Of a stretch of 64,000 nt of DNA, positions 23,828 through 31,649 are shown one piece after another; positions within the stretch are counted from its first letter, which is position 1, and each line of letters opens with the position of its first letter. Source of the DNA: Pseudomonas sp. HN11 (lineage in GTDB: Bacteria; Pseudomonadota; Gammaproteobacteria; Pseudomonadales; Pseudomonadaceae); assembly GCF_021390155.1 (NCBI RefSeq), contig NZ_CP089985.1:2553001-2617000 (forward strand), in the 5' to 3' direction. Below the pieces are notes generated by a model. It was not told the DNA's origin and did not search any database. It saw only the letters and a list, made by a program, of their open reading frames with translations. Both the position numbers and the translations under genes were made by a program.

Positions 23828-24274
23828 ATGCAGACGCTCATTCGCGCGGCGACGCAGGACGATGTGGAAACACTCTTCGCTATTCGCACCTCGGTGGTGC
23901 AAAACCATTTGAGTGTTGAGCAAATGGCAGATCTGGGCATTACGCCGCAGATGTTGGCCGACAGCATCCGCGCAGCGCCTTGCGTATGGATCGCAGAGGT
24001 GGATGGCCTGCCCGTGGCGTTCAATATGGTCGACCTGGCTGAAGGCGAGGTGTTCGCGATGTTCGTGTTGCCGACCCACGAAAACCTGGGCCTGGGCCGT
24101 CAACTGATGGCAGTGGCCGAGGCTGCGCTGTTTGAACACCATGACAGGCTGTTTCTGATCACCGACGGCCGCGATGAAATACGTGCCAATGGGTTTTATC
24201 AGCGATTGGGCTGGGTCTTGGCCGGCCAGGCCGACGGCGATGACGTGCGATACGAGAAGAGCAGGGTGCAATAA
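23828..24274 (+). CDS. GNAT-family N-acetyltransferase
   Basis: A 148-residue acetyltransferase of the GNAT fold. Strand and motif order is typical: LIRAATQDDVETLFAIR at the N-terminus, VWIAEVDGLPVAFNMVDLA, then the acetyl-CoA pyrophosphate loop in FVLPTHENLGLGRQLM (equivalent to QxxGxG/A), and RANGFYQRLGW near the end. The substrate is unknown. GAGGGAGG just upstream supports the ATG at 23828; an ATG at 23813 is also in frame. The small membrane protein gene starts 5 bp after its stop, suggesting cotranscription. Confidence 0.88.
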   Translation: MQTLIRAATQDDVETLFAIRTSVVQNHLSVEQMADLGITPQMLADSIRAAPCVWIAEVDGLPVAFNMVDLAEGEVFAMFVLPTHENLGLGRQLMAVAEAALFEHHDRLFLITDGRDEIRANGFYQRLGWVLAGQADGDDVRYEKSRVQ

Positions 24275-24278
24275 CGTC

Positions 24279-24539
24279 ATGAACCCACCTGAGCCGTCGT
24301 CTTCCCACAGCTTTCGCTTTTTTGTACTCGGAGTGCTCTGCGCAGCAGTGTTACTGGGCCTTTATTTTGTTCAGCTCAACGCCCAGGTCGACCGCGAGCG
24401 GGAAGCCGCCAATGAGCGCCTGGCACTGTGCAGGCAAGTGGAAAGTGTGGGGCGTTCGGTGCTGCCCAACAGTTTGGAAACACAGGACGCTTGCAAGCAA
24501 TTGAATGGGCATCTCTCCAACAGTGTGACGCCGCCCTAA
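24279..24539 (+). CDS. Small single-pass membrane protein (86 aa)
   Basis: An 86-residue protein with one N-terminal hydrophobic helix (FRFFVLGVLCAAVLLGLYFVQ) and a hydrophilic tail (AQVDREREAANERLALCRQVE) that looks helical, possibly a short coiled coil. Two Cys lie in the tail. The topology is probably N-in, with the tail in the periplasm. It begins 5 bp after the acetyltransferase stop, so the two may share a transcript. I do not recognise the family. The ribosome site is poor. Confidence 0.55.
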   Translation: MNPPEPSSSHSFRFFVLGVLCAAVLLGLYFVQLNAQVDREREAANERLALCRQVESVGRSVLPNSLETQDACKQLNGHLSNSVTPP

Positions 24540-24680
24540 TTCAATGACCCTTGTTTATAAATGGAAATGTAATGATAGTTGCACCAAAAAGTGGCATCTA
24601 TATGCTTCGCTACCTTAAAAAAAGTTTGGTTATTGAACGACTTACAGCATTTTTAATCCGACGAAAGGATTAAAATAATC
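24540..24680. other. AT-rich intergenic region with a dyad
   Basis: Markedly AT-rich compared with the rest of the window. No reading frame of interest. It holds an inverted repeat TTTTAATCC (24651-24659) with GGATTAAAA (24667-24675) ending 5 bp before the -35 of the candidate small-RNA promoter; this could be an operator or the terminator of the preceding gene. Confidence 0.5.
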
Positions 24681-24709
24681 TTGTTACAGCTTTTTACAAT
24701 CGTTATTAT
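24681..24709 (+). promoter_or_regulatory. Sigma70-like promoter of a candidate small RNA
   Basis: TTGTTA (24681-24686), a 17-bp spacer and TATTAT (24704-24709). This is close to the TTGACA-17-TATAAT consensus. It lies 37 bp before the start of a strong terminator hairpin with no reading frame in between. Confidence 0.55.
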
Positions 24710-24715
24710 AGCCAG

Positions 24716-24783
24716 GCGTTCACCTCCCACGGTTTATGCATTTTTAAATCCCAAGTTTCCATCAGCTACTTGGGATTTTTTTT
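24716..24783 (+). ncRNA. Candidate small RNA (about 70 nt)
   Basis: Predicted from promoter 24681-24709 and terminator 24746-24783. The unpaired 5' part contains TTCACCTCCCACGG, with a CCTCCC stretch that could pair with Shine-Dalgarno sequences, followed by an A/T-rich stretch. I do not recognise it as a known Pseudomonas small RNA. The start site is inferred. Confidence 0.5.
24746..24783 (+). terminator. Strong Rho-independent terminator
   Basis: AAATCCCAAGT (24746-24756) pairs perfectly with ACTTGGGATTT (24768-24778), with an 11-nt loop and a T-run of nine to 24783. The best intrinsic terminator in the window. Confidence 0.85.
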
Positions 24784-24957
24784 GCCCGTAATTTGACCTC
24801 TGCGACAAACCCCAGCATCGGACTATCGGTTTCACGATACGCGTACCGACGCCCAGGCTGAGGGTCAGCAAGTGTGATACCGCCAGGAAACCATGCGCGA
24901 TCCGCGGCTGGCGGATCAGGCGCAGGCACCGTTGCGCCACGGGTTTGCGGCGGTAGG

Positions 24958-25098
24958 CTAGCCGTTGACGGTGTGGCTCGGCGTATCGAGCGCGCCGTAA
25001 TAGCGCCAACAGCAATGGCGGTGTTCCGGCACAATCACACAGCCGCTGAGGCTGACGATCAGTAGTGCGACAACCAGCATGTAAAGTCGGCGGGACAT
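24958..25098 (-). CDS. Small lipoprotein (46 aa)
   Basis: A 46-residue protein starting MSRRLYMLVVALLIVSLSGC. The signal peptide ends in a lipobox (LSGC), so it is probably lipid-modified and anchored in the envelope. The mature part (about 28 residues) has PEHRHCCWRYYG, with His and two adjacent Cys. AGAGGAAAC upstream of the ATG at 25098 is a good ribosome site. I do not recognise the family. About 210 bp separate it from the WxxGxW-repeat gene, which is transcribed the other way. Confidence 0.65.
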   Translation of the reverse strand: MSRRLYMLVVALLIVSLSGCVIVPEHRHCCWRYYGALDTPSHTVNG

Positions 25099-25310
25099 GG
25101 TGTTTCCTCTTGGGTTGATCAGCGTTAATCCTTCAACGTTGCCAACTGCGTAAATCTGTCGCGAAGCTTTCAAACATTTCATCAAGCCCCGTCATTCCCC
25201 GCGCAATACTGCCCCGTAAATAATCTTCGCGTTCTGCGACGGATTTTTCGACACGCCCCGTTCAACCCATCAGCAACCTGCACTTTCGCGTGTTGCATGA
25301 AGGAGTTGCC

Positions 25311-25622
25311 ATGAGACCCCTGGCCAAATTGCGCTATGCCTTGCTTGCTCCGCTGGCTCTCGCCGCGTTTGTCAGCACCCCCACCTTTGCCCAGACCGAA
25401 ATCATCATCCGTCAGGCACCGCCACCAGAGCGCGTGGAAATGATCCCCGCGGAACGCCCAGGTTACGCCTGGGACCGCGGGCACTGGCGCTGGGAAGGTC
25501 GCGGCTACGGCTGGGTGCCAGGCCATTGGCAACCGGTGATGCGCAACGCCCGCTGGGAACCCGGCCATTGGGAGGCCCACGGTCCCAACTGGTACTGGCG
25601 TGAAGGGCATTGGATTCGCTGA
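25311..25622 (+). CDS. WxxGxW/YxWGxW-repeat periplasmic protein
   Basis: A 103-residue exported protein. The signal peptide (LLAPLALAAFVSTPTFA) is followed by four to five repeats around WDRGHWRWEGRGYGWVPGHWQP, RWEPGHWEAHGPNWYWREGHW. This matches the short Pseudomonas/Burkholderia YXWGXW-repeat proteins, some of which are encoded next to ECF sigma operons. AAGGAG upstream supports the ATG at 25311. An ECF sigma gene starts 16 bp after the stop, so it may be cotranscribed with it, possibly as part of the same envelope response. Confidence 0.85.
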   Translation: MRPLAKLRYALLAPLALAAFVSTPTFAQTEIIIRQAPPPERVEMIPAERPGYAWDRGHWRWEGRGYGWVPGHWQPVMRNARWEPGHWEAHGPNWYWREGHWIR

Positions 25623-25637
25623 CCGAGAATTGCCCGA

Positions 25638-26216
25638 TTGAAAGACACTGATCCGGACGTTGAACTGCTCGCACGCATCGGCAACAACGAACCTGCGGCC
25701 GTCAACGAAATGGTGACGCGCAAACTGCCGCGTCTGCTGGCGCTCGCCAGCCGGATCCTGGGGGATGCCGATGAGGCCAGGGATGTGGCCCAGGAAAGCT
25801 TCCTGCGCATCTGGCGTCATGCGTCCACGTGGCGCAGTGGCGAGGCGCGTTTCGACACCTGGCTGCACCGGGTGGCGCTCAACCTCTGCCATGACCGGTT
25901 GCGTCGGCGCAAAGAACGTCCTTTGAACGAAGAGGAGGTGCTGGCGCTGGCGGACAGCTCACCGTCTGCGGACGAGCAATTGGAAACCGCCGACCGTAAC
26001 GCCCGCATGGCCGCCGCGTTGGCGGCGTTGCCCGAGCGCCAGCGCGAGGCGATTGTGTTGCAGTATTACCAGGAGCTGTCGAACATCGACGCCGCGGCCC
26101 TGATGAATATCAGCGTCGAGGCACTGGAGAGCCTGCTGTCGCGGGCCCGACGCCAGTTGCGCAGCCAACTTGCCGATACACCCGGGCTCGCCCGCCCAGG
26201 AAGGGGAAAACCATGA
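25638..26216 (+). CDS. ECF RNA polymerase sigma factor
   Basis: A 192-residue ECF sigma factor. Region 2 is seen in VNEMVTRKLPRLLALASRILGD and ARDVAQESFLRIWRHASTWR, FDTWLHRVALNLCHDRLRRR. Region 4 is ALAALPERQREAIVLQYYQELS followed by NIDAAALMNISVEALESLLSRARRQLR. The start is a TTG at 25638; I found no ATG upstream that fits. It directs RNA polymerase to stress promoters. The next gene overlaps its stop (ATGA) and looks like the anti-sigma factor, with a metal-sensor-type protein after that, matching CnrH-CnrY-CnrX order. The signal is probably a metal or envelope stress. Confidence 0.88.
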   Translation: MKDTDPDVELLARIGNNEPAAVNEMVTRKLPRLLALASRILGDADEARDVAQESFLRIWRHASTWRSGEARFDTWLHRVALNLCHDRLRRRKERPLNEEEVLALADSSPSADEQLETADRNARMAAALAALPERQREAIVLQYYQELSNIDAAALMNISVEALESLLSRARRQLRSQLADTPGLARPGRGKP

Positions 26217-26644
26217 CACCGGAACGATTTGCTTATTTGGCCGACGCCTACGGGGCCGATCTACAGCGTTGGCCTTTGGCGGAGCGCGGCGCGGCCCAGG
26301 TGCTGCTCGACAGCGGTAATGCCAGTGCGCGCGAAGCATTGCACGCCGCTGGCTGGCTGGATGCCCAACTGGACAGCCATCAACTGGCCTTTCTCGACCC
26401 GGCACTGGCCCGGCAGATCCGCCGGTCTGCGCCGCGTCGCGCGTCGTTCTGGTCGCGTTATGCCGGTTGGTTGTCGCCTGCAGGGCTGGTGGGCGTGGGC
26501 ATTGCCGGCGTCGTCACCGGCATGTTGGTGGCGTCCATGAGCGTGCCGTTGCCGATGGTGTCCGCCGAGGTGTTGCCCAGTGTGTTTGATCAGGGCGATG
26601 CGCAGGTCATCTTTTCCGTCAACGCCGAGGACACCGAGCAATGA
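26213..26644 (+). CDS. Membrane anti-sigma factor-like protein
   Basis: A 143-residue protein that begins inside the sigma gene's stop codon (ATGA overlap) and ends inside the next gene's start. The N-terminal cytoplasmic part (MTPERFAYLADAYGADLQRWP, then a helical alanine-rich stretch) would hold the sigma factor. One membrane helix follows (AGLVGVGIAGVVTGMLVAS), then a short periplasmic tail. This matches the role of CnrY-type anti-sigma factors by position and topology, although overall sequence similarity is weak. It should release the sigma factor when the periplasmic sensor (next gene) detects its signal. Confidence 0.7.
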   Translation: MTPERFAYLADAYGADLQRWPLAERGAAQVLLDSGNASAREALHAAGWLDAQLDSHQLAFLDPALARQIRRSAPRRASFWSRYAGWLSPAGLVGVGIAGVVTGMLVASMSVPLPMVSAEVLPSVFDQGDAQVIFSVNAEDTEQ

Positions 26645-27108
26645 GCGCCCAATCCCTGAAACCGTGGTTGCTGGTCTCGGTGTTGCTCAATGTGTTTTTG
26701 ATCGGCGGGGTAGGCGGGGGACTTTACCACTGGATGGCGAGTGCCAAGCCTGTGGAGGCCGTGGTCAATCAGCATGGGTTGCGGCAGGCGATGGTCAAGC
26801 TGCCGCCGGAGCGGCGTCGGGAGTTGCGCCAGTTGTTGCGCCATAACCGTGCCGATAGTCAGCCGCTTGTGATGGCGGGGCGGGAGGCGCGGTTGGGGGT
26901 GATCAAGCAACTGGAGGCGCCGACGCTGGACCGCGATGTGCTGGTGGCGGAGCTGGCCAAGGCGCGGGAGGCGGATATGGCGTTGCGGGCGTTGGTGGAT
27001 TCAACCGTGGCGCAGTTTGCCAGTTCTTTGTCTCGGGAGGAGCGGCGGAAGTTGGTGGAGGCGTTGTATTTGCGGGGGCAGGCGGTAGGGGGTAAGCCTC
27101 GGTCTTGA
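26641..27108 (+). CDS. Periplasmic heavy-metal sensor-type protein (Metal_resist/CnrX-like)
   Basis: A 155-residue protein with one N-terminal membrane helix (LLVSVLLNVFLIGGVGGGLYHWM) and a helical periplasmic domain. The helical hook motif is LPPERRRELRQLLRHN, then AREARLGVIKQLEAPTLDRD, LAKAREADMALRALVDST and LSREERRKLVEALYLRG. This is the CnrX/Spy-like periplasmic heavy-metal sensor family. It overlaps the anti-sigma gene by 4 bp. The domain is nearly free of Cys and has few His, so which metal, if any, it senses is unclear. It should act on the anti-sigma factor to release the sigma factor. Confidence 0.8.
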   Translation: MSAQSLKPWLLVSVLLNVFLIGGVGGGLYHWMASAKPVEAVVNQHGLRQAMVKLPPERRRELRQLLRHNRADSQPLVMAGREARLGVIKQLEAPTLDRDVLVAELAKAREADMALRALVDSTVAQFASSLSREERRKLVEALYLRGQAVGGKPRS

Positions 27109-27332
27109 CCTTGTGACAAGGGAGCTTGCTCCCGTGGCGGTCTTAAGGTCGGCCTTGGGGCGGTGGCTAAACCGGCATCCCTGCCGGTTTCCCCCCCCAA
27201 AAAAAATCCCTGCCGAATTCCGGCCGGCGTGTTTGACGGGGCGCCTGAGATCAAGATCAAAAGCCAGAGCACGGCGGTGTAGTAGCCGACCTGAGTGGTT
27301 AGATCAAACGCCACAAAGGGGAAAGGGGGCGC
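27109..27332. repeat. Intergenic hairpins and repeat-like sequence
   Basis: 224 bp between convergent genes. It holds a REP-like palindrome GGGAGCTTGCTCCC (27120-27133), a perfect 9-bp hairpin AAACCGGCA/TGCCGGTTT (27169-27190) followed by C8 then A8, and AAAGCCAGAGCACGG, which resembles a sequence repeated in other Pseudomonas intergenic regions. I see no gene. The C8/A8 run is unusual. Confidence 0.5.
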
Positions 27333-28766
27333 TCAGAGCGATTTGCCCACCAACACTTCCTGCTTCCGCCCCGCACTGTTCACATTCACCGTACGAGCGA
27401 AACTCACGCCATTTTCTTTGAATTCACACAGCACCCGATCCCGAAACGCCGTCTGCGGATAGATCCAGGTCATTTCCAATGTCTTCTCATTCAACCAGCG
27501 CGCACCTGCGACGATCTGCGCATCCTTGAATTCATACCCATGGTGCAGCGCACGGCCGGGCATGCTGGTGAAGCCGTTGAGCCAATGGTTGATGCCGACC
27601 TGCACGCGGTGAGTCGCCTGGCTGTCGGTCAGCTCGAAGGTCAAGACATCACCCGCAAACTCGAACGATAACTGACGCACGCCGAGTCCGTTCTGTGCTA
27701 CGGAAAATACGCGCTTCGCATCTTCCGGCGCCGCGCAGTCCGAGGCCAACGAAGGTCGTTCGGCCATGCGTGCCAACCGCTGCTCCAGCCGCGCATCGGC
27801 CTCGGGTTTCGCGCTGCAATCCTCACCAAACACCGCCGGAAAATACCGCTCGATATGCGGCACGATTTCCGCCGAGTTTTTCATCCCGCCCACCAGCACC
27901 AGCGTCGCGTTGTGTTCGCGATACACCGCCGCCATCTGCACAAACACGCCCAATGCACTGAACGCCGGTCGCGGTTTCATCATCCAGTGGTAGCCGTAAC
28001 GGCTGTCCGGCCCGCCTTGGGGTTGGGTGGCGGCGCGGACCCAGGCGGTCGGCAATACTTGTCGCCCATTCCATAGTCCATCCTGGGCATGCAGCACCGC
28101 CAGTTTCAGCGCCGCCGACACGGGGGCGGTGAGGCCGTTGCCGCCGGGGTTCACGCCGTCCGGGCCGATGTCCCAGGTTTCATTGTGAATATCCAAGGGG
28201 ATGAACAGGCGCGGCTTGAGGTATTCGTGCAGGGTTTGGCCGGTGACGCGGTTGATCAGCGCCGAGAGCATGTAGCTGGCGGCGCTGGTGTAGACGTACT
28301 CGGTGCCCGGCGCGTGGGCCAGAGGAATCTTGAAGAATTCAGCTATCCAACTGGTGGTGATGCCGCGCCACACGGAGCCGGAGGTGTTGCTGGCGTGGCC
28401 GGTGCGCATGGTCAGCAGGTGTTCGACGGTCATGTCGGCCAGGCGTGGGTTGGCTTCGGCTGGCACTTCGTCGGGGAAGAAGTCGACCAGGCGGTCGTCC
28501 AGCCTGAGCAAGCCCTCTGCGATAGCCAGGCCGATGGCGCAGCCGGTGAAGCTCTTGGCCATGGAGTGCAGCACGCGTGGCTCATTGGGGTCTACCGGCC
28601 AGGTCCAGCCTTCGGCGACCACGTGGCCGTGGCGGTGCAGCATGAAGCCGTGCAGGTCGAGGCCGGCGGCCTTGACCTCGTCGAGAAACGCGATCAAACG
28701 GTCGGGGTCAACGCCGACACCGCTGGCGCTGGCGCGGGGCAAACCATCGTAGGAAGTCAGGGGCAT
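27333..28766 (-). CDS. Class C beta-lactamase-like serine hydrolase
   Basis: A 477-residue enzyme of the beta-lactamase/penicillin-binding-protein-like family. The nucleophile motif SxxK is SMAK (residues 68-71, in VLHSMAKSFTGCA) and the second motif is in GTEYVYTSAASYML. It lacks an obvious signal peptide. Relatives are esterases, peptidases and 6-aminohexanoate-type amidases. The C-terminal 120 residues form a beta-rich extension. The gene sits next to a LysR regulator and a peptide transporter operon, so it might act on the same compound class, for instance as an intracellular amide hydrolase. The ATG at 28766 is preferred to a TTG at 28781. Confidence 0.85.
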   Translation of the reverse strand: MPLTSYDGLPRASASGVGVDPDRLIAFLDEVKAAGLDLHGFMLHRHGHVVAEGWTWPVDPNEPRVLHSMAKSFTGCAIGLAIAEGLLRLDDRLVDFFPDEVPAEANPRLADMTVEHLLTMRTGHASNTSGSVWRGITTSWIAEFFKIPLAHAPGTEYVYTSAASYMLSALINRVTGQTLHEYLKPRLFIPLDIHNETWDIGPDGVNPGGNGLTAPVSAALKLAVLHAQDGLWNGRQVLPTAWVRAATQPQGGPDSRYGYHWMMKPRPAFSALGVFVQMAAVYREHNATLVLVGGMKNSAEIVPHIERYFPAVFGEDCSAKPEADARLEQRLARMAERPSLASDCAAPEDAKRVFSVAQNGLGVRQLSFEFAGDVLTFELTDSQATHRVQVGINHWLNGFTSMPGRALHHGYEFKDAQIVAGARWLNEKTLEMTWIYPQTAFRDRVLCEFKENGVSFARTVNVNSAGRKQEVLVGKSL

Positions 28767-28790
28767 GAAAACGCTCGGCAAGAAGGTGGA

Positions 28791-29705
28791 TCAACGGCTG
28801 CGATGCACCAATCGGGAATAGGAAATCAGCATGCTGGTGAGCTCTTGGCAGACGCCGGTGAGGGGCGCGGAGCGGCGGCTGATCAGGCACACATCACGGG
28901 GTGCCAGGGGTTCTTCGATGGCAATGGTGGTGAGTGCGCTGGAAAACAGCTTCATCCCCGGCAGCATGCGCGGCTCGATGGTCAGGTAGTCGGTTTCCGA
29001 GACGATGTGCAGGGTTTCCAGCAGCGAGTCGGTGGTGATGGCGATCTTCGGCGGCGCCAGGCCCTGGGTGCGGAACAGCTGGACCAGGCGATTTTCCGCG
29101 CCGCCGATCACGCCGGTGGAGCGCACGCTGATCCATTGGCAATCCACCAGTTCCTGGACCGATCTGGCCTGGGCCAACGGGTGTCCCTTGCGTGCAATGA
29201 TGCCGGCGTTGGAACTGTAGAGGCGGTCGATGGACAGGTCGATGTCGGTGACATTCGGGGCCAGCGGGCACAGCACGAAATCCAGGCGACCATCGCGGAC
29301 CTTTTCCACCAGGCCCTTGGTGGTGCCGCTGGCGACATGCACCTGGATGCGCGGGAAGCGCTGGGTGAAGTTGCTCAGCACCGGCACCAGCAGTTCGGCG
29401 AGGGGCTCGGAGGTCACGCCCAGGTCGATATGGCCCTCGGGCTCGCCTTTCCAGGGTTGCAGGTCGAGCAAGGCGCGCTCGCAATCGAGGGTAATGGAGC
29501 GGGCGCGCACCAGGAACACTTCGCCGGCCGACGTCAGGTTGATGCCTTGGTTCGAGCGTTGCAGCAGTACCACACCGAGTTCTTTTTCCAAGGTCTGGAT
29601 CGATTGGGTCAAGGTGCTTTGCGCTACGTCCAATTGGCGCGCGGCAGAGCGGAAACTGCCTTTTTCGACCACGGCACAGAATGCACGAAGATGGGTGAGT
29701 GTCAT
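28791..29705 (-). CDS. LysR-family transcriptional regulator
   Basis: A 304-residue LTTR. The winged helix is MTLTHLRAFCAVVEKGSF then SAARQLDVAQSTLTQSIQTLE and GVVLLQRSNQGINLTSAGEV. The effector-binding domain follows (about 90-300). It is transcribed away from the peptide transporter operon at 30085 and toward the serine hydrolase, with about 380 bp of intergenic DNA holding two dyads. The divergent layout suggests it controls the transporter operon and responds to the imported compound or its breakdown product. It probably also reads through into the hydrolase gene, which starts only 24 bp after it. Confidence 0.9.
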   Translation of the reverse strand: MTLTHLRAFCAVVEKGSFRSAARQLDVAQSTLTQSIQTLEKELGVVLLQRSNQGINLTSAGEVFLVRARSITLDCERALLDLQPWKGEPEGHIDLGVTSEPLAELLVPVLSNFTQRFPRIQVHVASGTTKGLVEKVRDGRLDFVLCPLAPNVTDIDLSIDRLYSSNAGIIARKGHPLAQARSVQELVDCQWISVRSTGVIGGAENRLVQLFRTQGLAPPKIAITTDSLLETLHIVSETDYLTIEPRMLPGMKLFSSALTTIAIEEPLAPRDVCLISRRSAPLTGVCQELTSMLISYSRLVHRSR

Positions 29706-30084
29706 GAAGGACTGCCTCAGGTTGCAGCATTTAAACCATTGAATGACCGCCAGCTTATCTGATGACTATCGGTGCGCACAGATCGGTTACGCCGATCAGG
29801 TTCGCTATTTTTGAACATGCGCAAACGGCTCCAGCCCCTGATTTTTCGGTAGGCTGGGGACAGGTCACGACGGACTTGGCAGGTGATCGGAAAAGCCGAG
29901 CCTGATCACTTGGAGCGTTCTTCTCAAGCTTGCCGCGTGGAGAATAAGATCGGTTCAGGAACATTCGCCAACCGTGAAGGCGATTAAAACAACAACAACT
30001 ATCCAGGTGTTCGGCCGTGCCTCTCTTTGGGTCCTGCCAGCGTCCGAACCCCATGCGTAAGGAACATTTAAGGTGCAGCTATCC
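29706..30084. promoter_or_regulatory. Divergent control region between LysR and peptide transporter genes
   Basis: 379 bp without a gene. It holds two dyads that could be LysR operators: GATCGG-N5-CCGATC (29781-29797) and GTGATC-N15-GATCAC (29883-29909). A candidate Hfq/Crc site lies further down. No promoter element is convincing by eye. Confidence 0.45.
29986..29999 (+). promoter_or_regulatory. Candidate Hfq/Crc site upstream of the peptide binding protein
   Basis: AAAACAACAACAAC contains AAnAAnAA, the catabolite-repression motif. It lies about 85 nt before the ATG at 30085, further than the usual position, so it would only act if inside the 5' leader. Confidence 0.35.
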
Positions 30085-31647
30085 ATGAACAAGACTTTAA
30101 TCCTGGCAGGCGCTTTGTCTGCGGCGCTGGTGGGCACTGCCCACGCCGAAAGTGTGTTGAAGGTGGCCCTCAACGCTGATATCCGCAGCACCGACCCGGG
30201 TGTGAACCGCGACACCAACTCCGACGCGGTGATCATGCACATCACCGAAGGGCTGGTAGCCTTCCGTGAAGACGCCACCGTCGGCCCGCTGCTGGCCAAG
30301 GACGTGCAGGTGTCCGACGACGGCCTGCGCTACACCTTCCACCTGCGCGACGGAGTGAAGTTCCAGAATGGCAAGGCGCTGACCTCCGCTGACGTGCTGT
30401 GGACCTGGAAGCGCTTCCTCGACCCCAAGACCCAATGGCGCTGCGCACCTGAATTCGATGACCATGGCGGCGCCAAGATCGTCGACATGAGCGCCCCGGA
30501 CCCACTCACCGTGGTGTTCACCCTCGACAAGCCCAACGGCCTGTTCCTCACCAGCACTGCGCTGCCTGAGTGTGGCGGCAGCGGCATCTTGTCTGCAGAC
30601 TCGCTCAACGCCGATGGCAGCTGGAAAGCCCCGGTCGGCACCGGCCCGTTCCAACTGGGCGAGTGGAAGCCCGGCCAATATGTCGAGCTGCTGCGTAACC
30701 CCAATTACACCGCTCGCGACGAGAAAGAGCCCGACGGCTACACCGGTAACAAGACCGCCCACGTGGACCGCGTACGCCTGCTGGTGATCCCGGACCCGGC
30801 GGCCGCCAAAGCTGCGCTGCTGTCGAAAAACGTCGACCTGCTGATCGACGTCACCCCGCTGGACGCCACCGAACTGGCCGCCAACCCCGGCGTGCGCGTG
30901 ACCTCCAGCGGCACTATGTCGGTCAACGCCTTGCTGTTCCAGACTCGCGACCCGCTGCTCAAGGATGTGCGCCTGCGCCAGGCCATCGCCCATGCCCTGG
31001 ACTCGGCGCAAATCGTCGAGGCGCTCACCGGCGGCCGTTCCAAGGCCAACAATTCGATGGTTGCCAGCGGCAGCCATTACCACACCGCCGTCGAAGACCA
31101 GGGCTTCACGTTCGACCCGACCAGGACCGCAAAACTGCTGCGCGAGGCTGGCTACAAAGGTGAGCCCATCAAGCTGATCGTGAACAAGCGCTATGCGGCG
31201 ATCTTTGATATGGGCGTGTTCGTGCAGGCCATGGCCAAGGCCAGCGGCATCAACCTGGAACTGGAAACCCTGGAGTGGGGCACGCAGCTTGAGCGCTACC
31301 AGAGCGGCAACTACCAGATGATGGCTTTCCCGTACTCCGAACGCCTCGACCCGGCCCTGAGCTTCGACTCGATGACCGGCGACAAGGACAAGGAATCACG
31401 CAAGGTCTGGGACAACCCCCAGGCCCGCGAATGGCTGCGTGAAGCCCAGCGCGAAGGCGACATCACCAAGCGCCAGACGCTGTTCGATCAACTGCACCAG
31501 CAGATGATCAAGGACGTGCCGATGATCCCGATGTACAACGGCAACGCGATTGCCGCCAGCCGTGACTACGTCAAGGGCCTGCGCACCTGGCCGGTGTCCA
31601 AGCCGCGCCTGTGGACCGTCAGCGTTCCAGCCGCCGGGAGCAATTAA
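30085..31647 (+). CDS. Peptide/oligopeptide ABC transporter substrate-binding protein
   Basis: A 520-residue family-5 binding protein (DppA/OppA type). Signal peptide MNKTLILAGALSAALVGTAHA. Conserved: LKVALNADIRSTDPGVNR, the family motif FHLRDGVKFQNGKALTSADV, GTGPFQLGEWKPGQYVELLRNPNY, and DVRLRQAIAHALD. It captures the compound in the periplasm for the two permeases and fused ATPase encoded next. The ATG at 30085 gives the clean signal peptide. First gene of a four-gene transporter operon with an OprD porin after it. The substrate could be a dipeptide, an opine or an acylated amino acid. Confidence 0.92.
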   Translation: MNKTLILAGALSAALVGTAHAESVLKVALNADIRSTDPGVNRDTNSDAVIMHITEGLVAFREDATVGPLLAKDVQVSDDGLRYTFHLRDGVKFQNGKALTSADVLWTWKRFLDPKTQWRCAPEFDDHGGAKIVDMSAPDPLTVVFTLDKPNGLFLTSTALPECGGSGILSADSLNADGSWKAPVGTGPFQLGEWKPGQYVELLRNPNYTARDEKEPDGYTGNKTAHVDRVRLLVIPDPAAAKAALLSKNVDLLIDVTPLDATELAANPGVRVTSSGTMSVNALLFQTRDPLLKDVRLRQAIAHALDSAQIVEALTGGRSKANNSMVASGSHYHTAVEDQGFTFDPTRTAKLLREAGYKGEPIKLIVNKRYAAIFDMGVFVQAMAKASGINLELETLEWGTQLERYQSGNYQMMAFPYSERLDPALSFDSMTGDKDKESRKVWDNPQAREWLREAQREGDITKRQTLFDQLHQQMIKDVPMIPMYNGNAIAASRDYVKGLRTWPVSKPRLWTVSVPAAGSN

Positions 31648-31649
31648 GG

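Noticed and set aside
24762..25034. Minus-strand frame with RYAYRETDSPMLGFVAEVKLR
   Set aside because: It overlaps the small lipoprotein gene and the terminator, and has no start with a ribosome site; it could be a relic, but evidence is too thin.
28089..29762. Long plus-strand frame opposite the serine hydrolase and LysR genes
   Set aside because: Overlaps two well-supported genes, with no domain of its own.
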